A DNA stretch of 64,000 bases from NCBI GenBank assembly GCA_954871525.1, contig OX940871.1, forward strand, positions 22,009,086 to 22,073,085, in the 5' to 3' direction. The notes below the pieces were generated by a model, which worked only from the letters and a program-made list of their open reading frames with translations, did not search any database and was not told where the DNA came from. The DNA is from Parietaria judaica. Taxonomy: Eukaryota; Streptophyta; Magnoliopsida; Rosales; Urticaceae. A program made the translations under genes and the position numbers. Shown in pieces: positions 1 through 17,843 of the stretch; the first letter of the stretch is position 1, and each line of letters starts with the position of its first letter.

Positions 1-780
1 GAACCCGCCGTTCCGTTTCCAAAAAGCCCGGTTTCTAATTTTTAATAATTTTTCATTTAAATCTTTTTTTTATGACTATGATACGATAAGTGAATATGTA
101 ATGGAATATAGAGTTTGGTTGGAGCATATATTATTATTAGGTTTGATTATGTTTTATTATTTTGCTGATATAAAATTGATACTTATTCTGTTTTAATTAA
201 AAGGGTAAGAAAATAATAAAGAAGTGAGTAGTACTATAGTAGATATTTCTACAAGTCCAAATTGTTTTTTGCTTTTAGTTTTTTATTATTTTCACTTTTT
301 GGAATATGCATGCTTCACGACTCAACGTTACGAGGGAGGAATAAATGGATGAGAGAGAATATATTTGAGGTTATTATATTTTGAGGGCAAATGTCGTATA
401 AATTATATCCATTAGTGACATAACACTTTATCTTTTCAATGTGACTTCTTTAATAAGTTTGTCATATCTAAATTAAAAAAATAGCATGATTACGTTAGGC
501 TGCTAGAAATATTAGACAAATCATATTTATTCTTCTTATTATTAAAAATACATTTGATTCTTATGAGATAATTGCCCTTGATTTTCTAAGTACACTATGA
601 TTTGATCGGATTCATATTTCGTTATATTAAAAAAAAATCTTATTATTATTACTATTTATTTATTTTATTTTTTAAAATAAAAATAGGTTTTCTTCCATCA
701 AGTAAGAAAGAAAGGACCAACATTAAAAAATAATCATTACATTTGAGGTATTTTAGGAGACTAAATTATTGAAGTTTTCT
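1..780. other. AT-rich intergenic DNA, no feature seen
   Basis: I see no coding frame, RNA gene or bounded repeat in this stretch. It is low-complexity, AT-rich sequence with short A and T runs. Confidence 0.5.
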
Positions 781-789
781 ATCCGTCAA

Positions 790-1540
790 GCATTGTCCAA
801 CAACCTTTTGCAGCACGCCTCACAACAATCTGGTCATACTTCGCTGCTTGGTTTGGAAAATGCGCAAGTTCGTCTCAATCCACATAGCATACACAGACTC
901 AGTGACAAGGCCTTTTAAACACTCTGCTTCGAGGTCTTTTTCCTTTGGTACAAACGCAGAACAAATCCACATTGTCTGACCACGTTCCATGTCAAACCAA
1001 GCTAACAAGGCTTTTCATGCATCCATAATAATAAGACAGCTAAACAACAAATGATCTTGAGTCTCTGCTTGAACATGACATAAAGAAAAATGAGGATCAA
1101 TGGAGATATTTAGTTTCAGCAACTTATCCTTAGTGGACAATCAATTCCACTAGGCTAGCCACAGGGTAAACTTCGCACGAAGGGTGGATCTATTATTTAG
1201 AACTAACTTTTTTCCGAACCACAAGCTGTATAGGAGACTGCAACAACTGTTTAACACTTATTATCAAAATCAGCCTCATCCATCAATCTCTCCCAATCCC
1301 AGCGTGTTGATTTAAATCTTTGCATTACAAAATCTTTATAAACAAAAAAGATGCTTGTTGTGGCACATGATATCTCTAATATTGTGGATCATATAATACT
1401 CTTGAAGCCATCTAATCCAAAATTTATCTGCTTTTGTATTGATTGTTCAAACAACCTTCATTATTCCCAACTAGTTCCAGGTAGCCAGGTGCACAAGACT
1501 GAGTCCCCCTTCCAATTCTGATATTCAAATATTGAAAGTA
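790..1540 (-). pseudogene. Decayed LINE (non-LTR retrotransposon) fragment: RT C-terminus and zf-RVT domain
   Basis: Read on the minus strand, broken frames give typical plant LINE RT tail pieces. First comes a GGLSLVHLATWN-like block, then a KADKFWIRWLQEYY-like block, then KFTLWLA. After that comes a zinc-binding block with Cys-His spacing (SLCHVQAETQDHLLFSC), followed by LLAWFDMERG. These match the order in the zf-RVT region at the end of plant LINE ORF2 proteins. Stops and frameshifts interrupt it, no endonuclease or RT core is visible, and no poly-A end was located, so it is a dead remnant. Only the order of domains is diagnostic; the ends are approximate. Confidence 0.7.
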
Positions 1541-2038
1541 ACAATATTATTGCTTCCAGTGGGAGGAAATTGGTATGGATCGACGAGTCAAACTATGACG
1601 AAGGAACATATACCTCAAATTGTACAAAATTGTTCCTTCAATCAATATGCGTTTTCCTTTCAGCTTTATATTTTAAAAAAATAATTATTGACCTTCTATT
1701 TTAAAAATTTATTTCGTCATCATAATTTTTTACTGTCATTTCTCTACGCCAAATCTCTCTCGCTCTTCCAACGATCTTATTCGTCCATTCCATGCTCGCC
1801 GATCTTAACCGTTTTGTACATGCTTGCAAATTTTTTAGAGGTAATATTTAAAACAAATCATTACATATCGTTTTATTTTTTATGATTCTTACCATTGTAG
1901 ATTTGTACAGTGTTTTGGGTGCTTCGCAATTTATATATTGTTCGTTCCGTCTTTGATTTTTGATGCTTAAGAGTACTTTCAAGATCTGTTTTTCATTTTA
2001 TAGACATGCTTCTCTCACTAAGTTTGATGAGTTTTAGC

Positions 2039-2718
2039 TGTAGAGGGCGATTTTTACCGCCTTGCAGTCACAAAGATAATCGAGATCACAGATAATTATG
2101 AATAATACAAATATCCTTGATTTATTATGATTCCGAGAGGACCCGGTTTCTTCCGTTTAATAGCTCGGACAATCGAAGGTTACACACTATGATCCTTGTG
2201 AGATTGAGAATACTACGAATAAGCAAACTCAAAGACTCAAAAATAACTCTCTCTAACTCACGATATATTGGGTATATGAATCAAATTATATTGAGTTTAC
2301 ATTCGTATTTATAGGTTTGAAGGCCTTCTAGATTGTTCCCTGAATCTTGCTAGGGTTTCCTTCTGTTTCGCTATGATCGTTGTTGACCTCCCTTATTTGC
2401 GTTGGATATCCCACGAAATCCTCAACTGAATGAGCCATCCTTCCTTCTTTCTCGCGATCTCGAATGACTTCTTCTTTTAATTCGATTTGGCTTTCCCGAA
2501 GAGCTTTCTCTCGATGAACTTCTCTTGTCGCGATGAGGTCTTGGGCCGGCTCTGTCAGATGATGACTTCTGGTGGGCTTCGCTCGCTGGGCCTTAACTTC
2601 TCCTATTCTCTGATGGGCCTGGACTCTTTAAGCGATCTTCCTTTCGCTTTATGTCGTTTATTTCATAAACGACAAGGGATAGTGTTAAGGAGAGATTTGA
2701 CAAAATCTGACCTTAACA
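2039..2718 (+). mobile_element. Solo LTR, family A copy 1
   Basis: This 680-bp segment starts TGTAGAGGGCGA and ends CCTTAACA (TG...CA). It is flanked by a perfect 5-bp target-site duplication, TTAGC (2034-2038 and 2719-2723). A second copy at 19003-19694 is alignable over its whole length. There is no internal region, so it is a solo LTR left by LTR-LTR recombination. Short open frames inside it are not genes. Copia versus Ty3 affiliation cannot be judged from the LTR alone. Confidence 0.88.
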
Positions 2719-2723
2719 TTAGC

Positions 2724-4119
2724 CTAAAGTATTATTCGACTCTCATTATCTGCACAATTGAGGCTTTGATGAATTTGACAAAGGTAGATTATGTACCTTC
2801 TTTGTATTTTCTATTCCAATTTTACGAAAATTCTAGGGCATGCATTTAATTAACAACCACAATAAAAAAATTTGATCTTAAGTACAACTAAGTAATTTAC
2901 AGTTTCTTTTGAACAAAAAAGGTTTGATTAATGAACTAATGGTGATTTTGTATGCGTTTGCTGGAGACGTACTAATATTTTATTTTTGGACATTGTTTTG
3001 CTTTGTTTATTTTTCAAAATTTTGTTCGTCTTATTTTGGTTGTGTTTCGTTTTTTTTTATATATAATTTTCTGTAGTAGAAAGTAGTCCATTTTCACAAC
3101 CAAATGTTTAAAATAATAATCAGATGACCATTTTTACGCTTATGTTTGATTCAAGTAGACTATCGGAAGGAGAATGAAGATGGTGAAGAGAGATTCATAG
3201 AGAGGATTAATGTGTCTTAGTAGAGTTGCGTGAGTAACTATAATACATATCTTATTCTCAAAGTTTTTTTTTTGGTTTATAAAGTATTGATGAACAGCAG
3301 GTTAAAGTTTCATTTTTTTTATAGTAATTATGATCATAGTTTCAGGCGATTTCGAAAGAATTACTCTGGTAATTATCATCCTTCTTATGCGCATATATGT
3401 TCCCAATTTGTTGTGCTTTAATCTCATTTACGACAACGATTATACAATGCTTTTTTTTTTATTATTCATTTTTTTCTCTCATAGTATTGCGAAATTCTCG
3501 TGTTGTGTATATGAGTATTATGTCAGGGGATATGTTATATGAACAATACTTGGATTTATATCTTATAGCAGTGTTTCTTGGTTCGAAACTTCGAATACAA
3601 GTTTTTTTTTTTCCTTTTTCTTATTTACGTGATCGGTATGTATAAAGACATTTAATATAATGTTTCTTTTATTTTCGCTTAAATTGACTTCATTGAGTTA
3701 TATATATATAAATTACTTTGTCTCACTTTAGGGATTCAGACCTGTCTCACTTTAGGGATTCAGACCATAAGATATATGCAGAGAGAAAGAAGAAAAGGAA
3801 TAAACATAAATATAGACTTTATATATATATTAATATAGTAGACATAATGTTTTAGAGAAAGAAGAAAAAGAAATAATCATAAATATATGCTTTATAGTTT
3901 ATATAATGTTTTAGACATAAATATAAATCCTTAATATGTAATTTTTTTATTAGTATTTAGAGATAAAATTCTTTTTTGCACATCTTTTATAAAAAGTTAT
4001 AAGGTGATGAATATTTTTCTTTATCGAAATAAAACATTTATTTATTCTTACAAAGATAATTAGTTGAATGACAATATTCATGATAATCATTTATTAAAAA
4101 TAAATAAATAAAATGATCA
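2724..4119. repeat. AT-rich intergenic DNA with short tandem duplications
   Basis: No gene is supported. A 23-bp unit ending GGGATTCAGACC is directly duplicated at about 3725-3770. A longer unit of about 65 bp beginning AGAGAAAGAAGAAAA is duplicated at about 3780-3910. The open frames between 3230 and 3645 are T-rich and have no recognisable protein features. Confidence 0.5.
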
Positions 4120-4124
4120 TATTT

Positions 4125-6145
4125 TGTAACGACCCGACTTTTTCTAAGCCGTCACCTATTGACTACTTTAAAATTCTTTGAAAATACTTGGCCATTTTTT
4201 TATAACTTCAATTAAAGTAAGTAAATACGTACGTAGAAACAAATATTTATCAGGGATCCCCTTTTTAAAACTAAGAACATGTACGGAATAAATATGCGGA
4301 AAATGTCTTTCACAGTGATTACCCATTCACCCAATCCCTCGCACATCGTCCACCGTCACCGTCCAATCCACTACGAAATCAGATAATAGATTTCTTACCT
4401 ACAGTACGAACGAAAAACATTTTGTGTGAGCTAAAAGCTCAGTGAGATACAACTATTTTCTCACAAAATAATAATGTAAAGAAAACATAACATGAAAATG
4501 TCCAATTATGCTTCATTTTACGTTTTAGGATCTATTACTAATCTTGTCCTAGGTGATCACCATTGTGTACGTACCACTTCATTCGCGCGAGACTCAATAG
4601 ATCGACGGGGGTGCACATGTCCCGAAGCCTAAGGTCAATATATTGGACGGTTCATGATACCGTCAGATTAATCCCTTCTACGTTCCTTTCAACTTGGGGA
4701 GAAATCTTATCATTGTCCCATTCTCTCTTTTTTTTGGGATCTTTTTAAAACATCATAAGCCTCACACGACTCGCTCGATAGAGGGGGCACGACACTTAAT
4801 TCCTATGTTATACTTGTTTATATTGTTAACATGCATCAATGACAAGAAGATTCATCCATAACCAAAATAACAATTCTCACATCGCATATCACCATTCATC
4901 ATTTATGGCATTCTTCATATCTCGACAATCACATCGATCGTCACATAATAATAAATCCTTTGCAACGTTTCAACGTCGTTGGATCCTCATAATATATCAA
5001 ATGTAGTCATTCATGAAGCAATATAATCAAGCAACCATTTTCACACATCCAATATATTCAAACAAAACACACAACAAACATGGTCGAATGTATTTTTATC
5101 GTTAAACTAATTCGTACTGCAGTGAGGTTGAACTCACCTGAATCACTACAATAATCCTTCTCGCGACACCGACGAAGATACCTCTACGAGCGATATTCCT
5201 AGATAATAATTACCCAACTAAAAATTAGGTTTTATCACTAGCAAAAACGTTCCTAGAACTTGGCATAAAGACTAAAAGAGTTTTAGGTTTTTCATAGAAG
5301 TTTTGAAGTATTTTCTCGATATAATAAAATTGGTAAGGAACTGGAAAAAATCGTTCTTAACAAGCTGCCATTATTTTTCAAAAACGAATAACTTTCGTAT
5401 TTCAAGAATTTTCAAAAGAAAGCTGTAACTGTGAGATATACTAATTTTTCAATTCGGCCAGAACCTTGCGACTCAATTTTGGGCTAGATCCCAAACGATT
5501 TTCAAGTTTCTTAAAATATGAAACATGCTAGAAATTGGATTCTCTATAAAATCTATATTTATATAAAATCTCTAATTCGGACTCTATGAATTTTAAAAAT
5601 AAAAACAAAAATCTGATCTGCAGAATTTTATCGGTTTTCTAGAAAATTCAAAAATTGAAAATATGATTTCGAGCGATTTAGAGCTCCAAAAATTCTAAAA
5701 TTAAATATGGGAGTTCTATGAACCTAATAGAAATTGTGGGTATAATTTCAGCCAAAACCACTACGTGGTTTGAGAGATAAAAATTCGACAAAATTCTGCC
5801 ACTTGAGATTACGAAAATAAAATTTGATTTAAAAAGATAAGCATACTCATACCTTGATTATGGAAGAAGAAGATGAAAATTGGCTGAGAATATTGAAGAA
5901 TCAGTGAGTTTTTCACTCTACCCTCTCAGAATTTCTAGGTTTTGGAGAGTATGAGGCCAGGGGAGACTTTGTGAAAAATATGAAACCCTGAGCCTAATAT
6001 AAAAATTCTAAATTTTTAATTTTCGCAGCTCCCTTTTTACCCTTAAAGATATATTAAAACTAATATATTATTTGCAAGAAAAATTCTAAAATAAAAATAT
6101 AAACAAAAAGATAAGAACTCACCTAATTTATTGTGGGTTATCACA
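4125..6145 (+). mobile_element. Solo LTR of a Ty3/gypsy-type retrotransposon (about 2.0 kb)
   Basis: The element begins TGTAACGACCCGACTTTT and ends GGGTTATCACA. It is flanked by a perfect 5-bp duplication, TATTT (4120-4124 and 6146-6150). The TGTAACGACCC start and an internal AAAAGCTCAGTGAGAT motif near 4432-4447 are what I associate with plant chromovirus (Tekay-like) LTRs; that subfamily label is inference. No gag-pol, primer-binding site or polypurine tract is present, so it is a solo LTR. Confidence 0.85.
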
Positions 6146-6171
6146 TATTTACTATAAAATGATATTATAAC

Positions 6172-6652
6172 CAAGGTTCAACTTACCGAACTTGTTGATA
6201 AATCGCTTGCCGTTATCGACGGATTAATTGATAACTTACCGGATTATCGATGAAAAATTAATAATACTGTAGCTTACCGATTACCGATACTTTTAGATGA
6301 TTATCGACACTTATCGAGGATTATCGATGAAAAATCACTAAAATATTTTTAAGAATATATTTACTAAGTTTATAATGTTGATAAAACATTAGAAATGCCA
6401 AAAATAAAATCATTTCATACTCAATCATAGGTAAAAAAAATATAGTCTCACTCTCACATATGTAAATACTCGAATAAAATCATCGAAAAATGCAAAATTT
6501 CTTGAAAAATATCATTTTTTTTTATTTTTCAAGATGTTTGCCGATTTTCGGCAAAAATCATGGAAAAGTACTGGCATGGCCGTCTTGCCGATAACTACTG
6601 GCAAGACGTAATCGAAGATTATCGAAAATAATCGTGAAAAAGTCAAACCTTG
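6172..6652. mobile_element. MITE with CAAGGTT termini
   Basis: The termini CAAGGTTCAACTT and AAGTCAAACCTTG are inverted repeats. The flanks carry an 8-bp direct repeat ATTATAAC (6164-6171 and 6653-6660), extendable to 9 bp with one mismatch. The interior is rich in TTATCGA and CCGATAA words. The terminal sequence resembles that of the 182-bp MITEs at 34568 and 56736, so these may be one Mutator-like superfamily of non-autonomous elements. It sits 21 bp from the TSD of the 2-kb solo LTR. Confidence 0.78.
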
Positions 6653-6970
6653 ATTATAACTACGAAAATTGATATTTGTTGAATTTGATGTTGATGTATA
6701 ACTTTCAGTTATATACAATCAAATTAATTAATTTTTGATATTTTTTACATCACCGCGGAAAGCTCGTGTCGGTTTACTAGTTAATTTTAAAGCCATGTTT
6801 TAATGGACTTTATCGGCTTATGCCAAAAATATGCGTAACTTATATTTTTAGCTTCACTACCTACCCTTTATTTCTAAAATGCAAACGTTTTTTTTTTTTT
6901 TTTGGAGGGAAAAACGCAAACGTTAACCACTCCAATCATTCATACAATTCCGCCAGATTCTGTTTGGTTG

Positions 6971-6975
<5 letters not shown>

Positions 6976-7014
<39 letters not shown>

Positions 7015-7203
7015 AACTTTTTATTCGATTAACAACTTTCATGAAATATATATATATATATATATATATATACTATACACATATAGTTTTTAACTTTTTA
7101 TTCGATTAACAACTTTCATGAAAAATATATATATATATATATATATACTATACACATATAGTTTTTAACTTTTTATTCGATTAACAACTTTCATGAAAAA
7201 TCT
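6976..7203. repeat. TA microsatellite embedded in a tandem minisatellite
   Basis: A (TA)n tract at 6976-7010 is followed by three copies of a unit of about 76 bp. The unit starts TTTTAACTTTTTATTCGATT (copies at about 7011, 7088 and 7163). The units contain further (TA)n tracts and a CTATACACATATAG block, and the third is truncated before its TA tract. Peptides of repeated Ile-Tyr predicted here are artefacts of the repeat. Confidence 0.9.
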
Positions 7204-9328
7204 AAATTCCTTTCGTACGTGTATTTGTATAGTTTTTAATAATATACATACACCTAGAAAATATAATAAATAAAGAGCAGTCTTTTGTTTACGAAATAGT
7301 TTACAACTTCGCCACATTCAAAGATCTTGCAAGATAGACATCACAATAAATAAATAAAATATGGACATCAAACAATTAGTTGCAGATAATTTGATAAAAA
7401 ATAAAATAAAAATTGTTATTGATACTTTGATAGAGATGATTATATGAGTAATAGAGTTAGAAACATAATTTCGAATTCTGTTTTTTAGTACAAACAAATT
7501 CTACAACTTTAATAAGGGGGAATTAAGAGTCTTTGAATATTAAAAATGATAAGAAGATTATGATATATATGCATAAAAATATTCGCTTTCTTGTGTCAAT
7601 TAAAAATATTCGCTTTCTTGAATTATTATGACTTTTGGTGAGTTGTTGACTACCTATTAAATAAGATAAAGACTCGTTTATATAGGGATTTGAGCGGTGA
7701 CCTTGCGAGTCGCGTCCTAATTCCTAAGGCGGTTGCTAGTGTTGCCAAAAGTAGAATCTTGGAGATTAAGGGAGGGCTTCCTAACCATGGAGAGAGCAAG
7801 AGTGGTTCTCCGTCAAAATGTGTTGTTCGCGTCTTGAGATGCTGGCTTAACCGGCGGTGAAAGGAACAAGTAGATTTGTCACGTGGGTCAAATCTTATTT
7901 GAAAATTGGCATTATATATTCTGTCTTCCAAGGAATTTGGGGTACTCTCGTTAAGAGCCACGTGGGACCCTATTCACAGTGAACTTCAAGTCGGGTGTTT
8001 TTTACTAGGCTTCTTGCCTTGTTTTTGCACTAGAGGCGTAGTCTAGGCATTTCTCGGATGAAAAATGATTAGGACAACCCGATGGTGGGTGCACCGTGCA
8101 CTATCTAGGCTTCCCCTTCGGATCAAGCCTTAGAAAGCTTGTCCACGTTGCGAAAAATACATCCAACAATAATATATTCTTTTAAAAAAAATAGAGAGAA
8201 TATGGAAAAACAAAATTATAGTTCATATTTGCTAAAAAAAAAGTAACTTTCTTTTGCCAACTTCAAGATTTTGTAGTTCTTTTGTTTGTTTGTTTCTATT
8301 CATTCATTCTATTTTTTTTTTTGTCACTCTTTTTTGGAATTGTTTAAATTCCGTGCTAGTTTCGTTCTATTTACAATTTCACTATCAATGATAAAAAAAA
8401 ATGATAAAGAAGAAGAAAGTTGATTGTTTTCTATATTATACTATATTATATATATATATATATATATATAATATTACAGCCGTTGCCTCCTAAGATAGGC
8501 TTCTTAACAAATCATAATAACGTAATATATAAACTAAAATATGACATCAATATTCTCATTTCACTTTCTATTATACCTCATTCGGCCAAAAGTCAACTCT
8601 ATTGTCTTCTTATGTTTTTTATTCTCTTTCATTTGAGCATTAATACGTTTAGTTATACTCATTTATGGTATGCGTTTGTTTGATGAGACTTACTTGCAAC
8701 ACCAATATAATAATCTCTTGCCCTAAAATTAGAATTTAAAATAGAGGGATATCAATTAAAAGGAATTTAAGATGGGTCCACTTTGCTACATAATCGTTGC
8801 CCCTTTTTATTGACTAAATTTCTTATTAGGTACTTAATATTTGTTTTTAAAATGACCAAACTTTAAAAAAGTATAAAAATGAGTTTTGATGAGGTATGCT
8901 ATTAGTACCAACACCCACTTGTTCATTTTGGTAGTTGCGCTTTGAATTATGTCACGTTTTTACACATACAATACAATTGTCAAACTTTATAAATATAGGG
9001 ACATCTCCGTACATAAATATTTATATCTCATTATTTGTTTACCATTAAAAATAATATTACAAATTGTAGCTTTACTTGTTTATTATGTTAGTGTATTCAA
9101 ATTGAATACTCAAAAACATATTTATCGTAACATGAAATACTTAACTCGTGATAAACAAGCAATAAAGTTATATTGTTTCAAATCGTAACCACATACTCGT
9201 TTATACCGCTTTACCACTAACTCAGTAATATACCTATTTTGATGTCAAAAAGATTTTTTTATCCGCTCCTCGCAATAATTGTTTTGACAATATAATATGG
9301 AAATGGATTGTAAGACTAAGAACTGTTT
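7204..9328. other. Intergenic DNA, no supported gene
   Basis: A less AT-rich island at about 7650-8160 has a 103-codon minus-strand open frame. It has no recognisable domain and no homologous copy elsewhere in the window, so it may be an old transposon piece. A (TA)n tract lies at about 8440-8470. The rest is AT-rich with no bounded element identified. Confidence 0.4.
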
Positions 9329-9336
9329 GATGTAGT

Positions 9337-9776
9337 CAGTGGCGGATCCACGGCCAACGCCGGGATGGCCGTGCCACCCCCCCCCCCCCCCCCCGACTTT
9401 CCGATATTAGTGTATTTAGACCTTTCGAACGTTCCGGCGACTATTTTATAGTCTCAACTCGGTACTGCGCCCCCCCTAACTATAATATATATATATATAT
9501 ATATATGTAATATAATCTGTAGTGATTAATAGTGTTAATTTAAAAAAATTCATAAACCACTCGATAAATTCGTAAAATGAAAATTTTCTTATGGTTTTCG
9601 GTTTGCAATTTTTAAACATTAAATGATATAAAAGTAAATAAAATTGAAAAACAATTTATTTTTGCATATACATATAAAGCTAAAAAATATGAAAATATAA
9701 TATTAAAAAAACCCGTAAATTTATGCTTGTATTTTTTTTTTGGGCCCCCCGTCCATAAATCCTGGATCCGCCACTA
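9337..9776. mobile_element. hAT-type non-autonomous element
   Basis: The terminal inverted repeats are CAGTGGCGGATCCA at the left and TGGATCCGCCACTA at the right. The flanks carry an 8-bp near-duplication, GATGTAGT (9329-9336) and AATGTAGT (9777-9784), matching at 7 of 8 positions. Eight-bp duplications and GTGGCGGA-like ends fit the hAT superfamily. Internally there is a run of C at about 9378-9394 and a (TA)n tract, and no transposase frame. It is 440 bp long. Confidence 0.8.
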
Positions 9777-9915
9777 AATGTAGTTAGGAATATAATTGTT
9801 TGATGGAATATAACTATTTATGCTGTTTAGGACTTAAGTACTTCTTTGTATAAGATTTCTTTGTAGATCTTAAACCAGCAAAAGTGGGAATTTTTTTTTA
9901 TATTTACCAACCGAA

Positions 9916-10101
9916 TACCAATTATATAATAGATGCAATTTTTATTTTTGAAAATAGAATATTCAATTTTCATTATAAAAATACTAAAATATAATATTCG
10001 ACCTAGAATACCAATTATACAATAGATGTAATTTTTATTTTTTAAAATAGAATATTCAATTTTCATTATAAAAATACTCAAATATAATATTCGACCTATT
10101 A
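9916..10101. repeat. Tandem duplication, unit about 93 bp
   Basis: Two adjacent near-identical copies start ACCAATTATA and contain AATAGAATATTCAATTTTCA, ending AATATTCGACCTA. The minus-strand 84-codon frame here is a by-product of the repeat and not a gene. Confidence 0.8.
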
Positions 10102-10590
10102 TTTGATACCTATTCAGGGATAAAGGGGCAAGATGAAGAAGAAATACTACAAGAATATGTCGAGGGGTTTTGTTTTTTTACAAAAATAGTTATAAATTTT
10201 TTAGTGAAAAATTAAGATTTTTTTGAATGTCTCGGAGAAGAAAAGAAAAAGTGAGTTGAATTAAAGCTACGAATAACATTTTCAAACATAGTATCCAACA
10301 AGTACGGTTAGAGCATGCTCAAACTTAAAGAACTCAGTATCTGAAATTTGTTAAAACTCACTAGAGACACTGTAGTATCTCTGGAACGGTTAGATTCCGT
10401 ATCCGGTTTTGCCGCAAATTCCTCTCAACAAGTTTCGAACGTCGGCTTCACGGCATCTGGGGAAGAAAGACTTGTGATCAGGTAGGTTGGTTTTGAGAGG
10501 CAGTGAGGAAAACGGCCAAACAGGCACTGAAAATGAGAACTGCTTCTGCTTTTTGTTTTAAGTTAATTGTTTGTTTGTGTGTTGTTGTTT

Positions 10591-15309
<4,719 letters not shown>

Positions 15310-16435
15310 TGTTGCCGATCTGCGAAGCTCGAATCAGTGTCGGAATTTGAGAATTCTCAACCTCGTTCCTTTCTTTCTCTCTGTAAAATGCGAATCATTT
15401 CTTTCTTTTTTTTTAATTATTTTTTATTGAGAATATTGCTCTTTAAGACCTCTATTTTCGGGTTTCACAAAAAAAGATACTCGCTATTTTCGAAAAGAGC
15501 TAATATATACATTAATGTGTATTTTAATTCCATTTTTAATACCCTTCGCCTATTTTAGTTTTCAAAAACTTTTTGGTTTTAGTCTTTTCTGATTTTGGTT
15601 TTAAATAATGTTATTGATTTCGTAAACAATGTTTAGTCACCAATTGTTTTTATTTTTGCAGGTGAATTTTGTAGACCATTATAAATTTAATAATAAAAAG
15701 CATAAACAAAATTCAATTTATTTTTTTATTTTTGATCTTCAAAAAGTATAACTAGAATGATATATTGTCAATCTATAATAATATTATATCATTTTATGAT
15801 ACTGTAATAATAACTATAATTGAATCATTAAAATTATATATTTTAATACTATCATGTTAACTAATGTTCTTAAATTTATTGATATTAGTAACAATGATAT
15901 AAACTCATTTAATTAAATTATTTACTACATTATATATTAAGTTTTTTATACATGCATTCGATATATTTTTGTTTGTCAATGTAAATATCCATATCCGCCC
16001 CAACCCCAACCCGACTATTTATTCGGGTTGAACCCAACTCAACTCGATAATTATTGAGTTAATTGGGTTGGGCTAGATTGAAGTTGAGTTCAATTGAATT
16101 TAATTGTACTGTGAGGTTGGTGTTTTTTTTTTTTGGCACACCCCTACACATATTTAACTATACAAATATGATAAAAGGGATATGATAAAAGGGATAGTTA
16201 AACAAATTACGAGTCTTGAAATAAATATCATCCATATTTAATTATACAAATACCATAAAAAATACGACAATTAAACAAATTATATGTCTCAAATAGATAC
16301 ATTACATATTTATAAGAATATCATATAATGCGATAGTTAAACAAATTACATGTCTTGCAATAGATAATCACACATCTATAATAATAATTATACAAATAAG
16401 CGATAATTAAACAAATTACATGCCTCAAATAGATA
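15310..16435. other. Upstream of UBA5: 5' region and AT-rich repeats
   Basis: About 15310-15400 should hold the UBA5 5' leader and promoter; no motif could be assigned with confidence. From about 15985 to 16147 there is a GGGTTGGG-rich segment. It ends GGCACACCCCTA, matching in reverse the start of the segment at 21145 and suggesting an hAT-like MITE. From about 16150 to 16435 a unit of about 60-75 bp containing AATTATACAAATA and GTTAAACAAATTAC repeats imperfectly four times. Confidence 0.45.
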
Positions 16436-17843
16436 TGTAACATAGGCCCAAGTTGTGTATTTTAGGCCTGGCCCAATGTCGTTGGTGACGTGGCGGGCTT
16501 CTGTTGACTTTTGGATGGGCCTCGGATGGCCCAGTTGTGGGGATGATGGTTTTTGTTGTCAATTATCGTTCCTCCTGATCCCGTTGACTTCGGGATGGTC
16601 GCCGTTGACTTCAGGGTGAGGTTTTAGCTGACTGATTTGGGGGCCCTGAGCAGGTATTCCTTGCACTAGCCTGGTCAAAGGTCTCTTTGTCGTTCGGGGT
16701 CCTAAACGACCCGGGTTACACACTACCTGTTACCTCAGGGCCAGGGGCCGGGGTTACAGGTCCGGGAACCGCTCAGATCGTAGGTACCAGCGAACGGGGG
16801 AGTGCTTTTGACCAGGGAGTGAACCCTGGGAGGTTAGACTTTCGTCCTGATATGGCTTGTTCTAGTCCGGGCAGGAACTGTCCTCGGAGTCCCGGTATCT
16901 TATTCAGATCCGGGAACTAAGAGACAGAATTTAGGCCGCACTGATCTCTAGAACAAGGGCAGGCGGAATCATGGACCTTCCCTAGGATTTTCTTCAGGGG
17001 ATTCTCCTCAGAACGATCCCTCAGCCGTCCGGATCTTAGTGGAAATTCCCCTATGTCGGGCCCCTCGTCCAGAATTGTGGGCCCAGGCTCGTGTCCCCAG
17101 GCTATATCCTCAGCCGCGCAATGGACTAGGGAGATAGACTGGGCACCGCGTAAAACTGGGCCTATCAGGCGGACCAAGGACCAAGTGGGAATTTCACCAG
17201 GGCTTCCGCTTTTCGTAAATCTCTCACTTTTCAGGACCTGAAAAAGGGAACACCCGAGGTCAAGGGGGGGGGGGGGGGGGGTACCCCCTGATTCACCTCC
17301 GACGCTCAACATTAGAACGGTATTTGAGGGGAGGCGAGTATATCGGGGGTAGAGAGAGAGAACTAGAGAAGAGTGAGTTCGAATGAGTTACCGTTTAACT
17401 GAACTGAGCTTCTATTTATAGTAGGGCCCGGGGGCCCACGTGTAATAAAATATTGTCCCAGGGGTCCCCAGGCAATTATTTATTTATTTTCAGGTCCCCG
17501 AGAAAAGATGGAGCTATCGTGGCGTGATCCTGGAGGCTGTTGCCTTCGTGGGTCCCACCGAATGTCCTCCGACCTCTTTTTTGTTCCCGGGCCCGTCCTG
17601 TGTCCGTTTTTCACAAATTTTATGTCGTTTTTGGGTGTTTTCATATTTTTACGAACACCGGGACACTTTGTTTTTCAAAAACAGGCCTCCGGAGGGAGTT
17701 TTGGGTTTTGAAATTGATTTAATTAATTCATAATCTTAATTAAAAAACTAATCGAATTAACTAATTAATTAACGAAAATTATTGAGATAATTTCCGTTTA
17801 ATTAATTTGTTTATTAAAATCAATCCCGTTTTTACCCGTAACA
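16436..17843. mobile_element. GC-rich LTR-like block, family B copy 1
   Basis: A block of about 1.4 kb is clearly richer in G and C than the flanks. It begins TGTAACATAGGCCC and ends CCCGTAACA. It shares an ordered set of motifs with 45229-46275: a GAC(G)CTCAACA(T/A)TAG block, then GAATGAGTT, then CTATTTATAG followed by a G-rich stretch. The CTATTTATAG may be the LTR TATA box. No 5-bp duplication is visible at these ends, so a solo LTR is likely but the exact limits are not proven. A run of about 19 G lies near 17263-17281. Open frames inside do not resemble known proteins. Confidence 0.55.

Noticed and set aside
4563..4748. 61-codon frame in the 2-kb LTR
   Set aside because: It is inside a bounded solo LTR and has no protein features.
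7650..7961. 103-codon minus-strand frame as a possible gene
   Set aside because: No recognisable domain and repeat-like surroundings; kept only as a note in the spacer entry.
9378..9394. Run of C as a possible assembly gap or telomeric signal
   Set aside because: It lies inside a bounded hAT-type element; it is a simple homopolymer with no telomere repeat nearby.
16687..17312. Gly/Pro-rich open frames in the GC-rich block
   Set aside because: Overlapping frames exist on both strands, as expected from high GC; the block has LTR-like structure.
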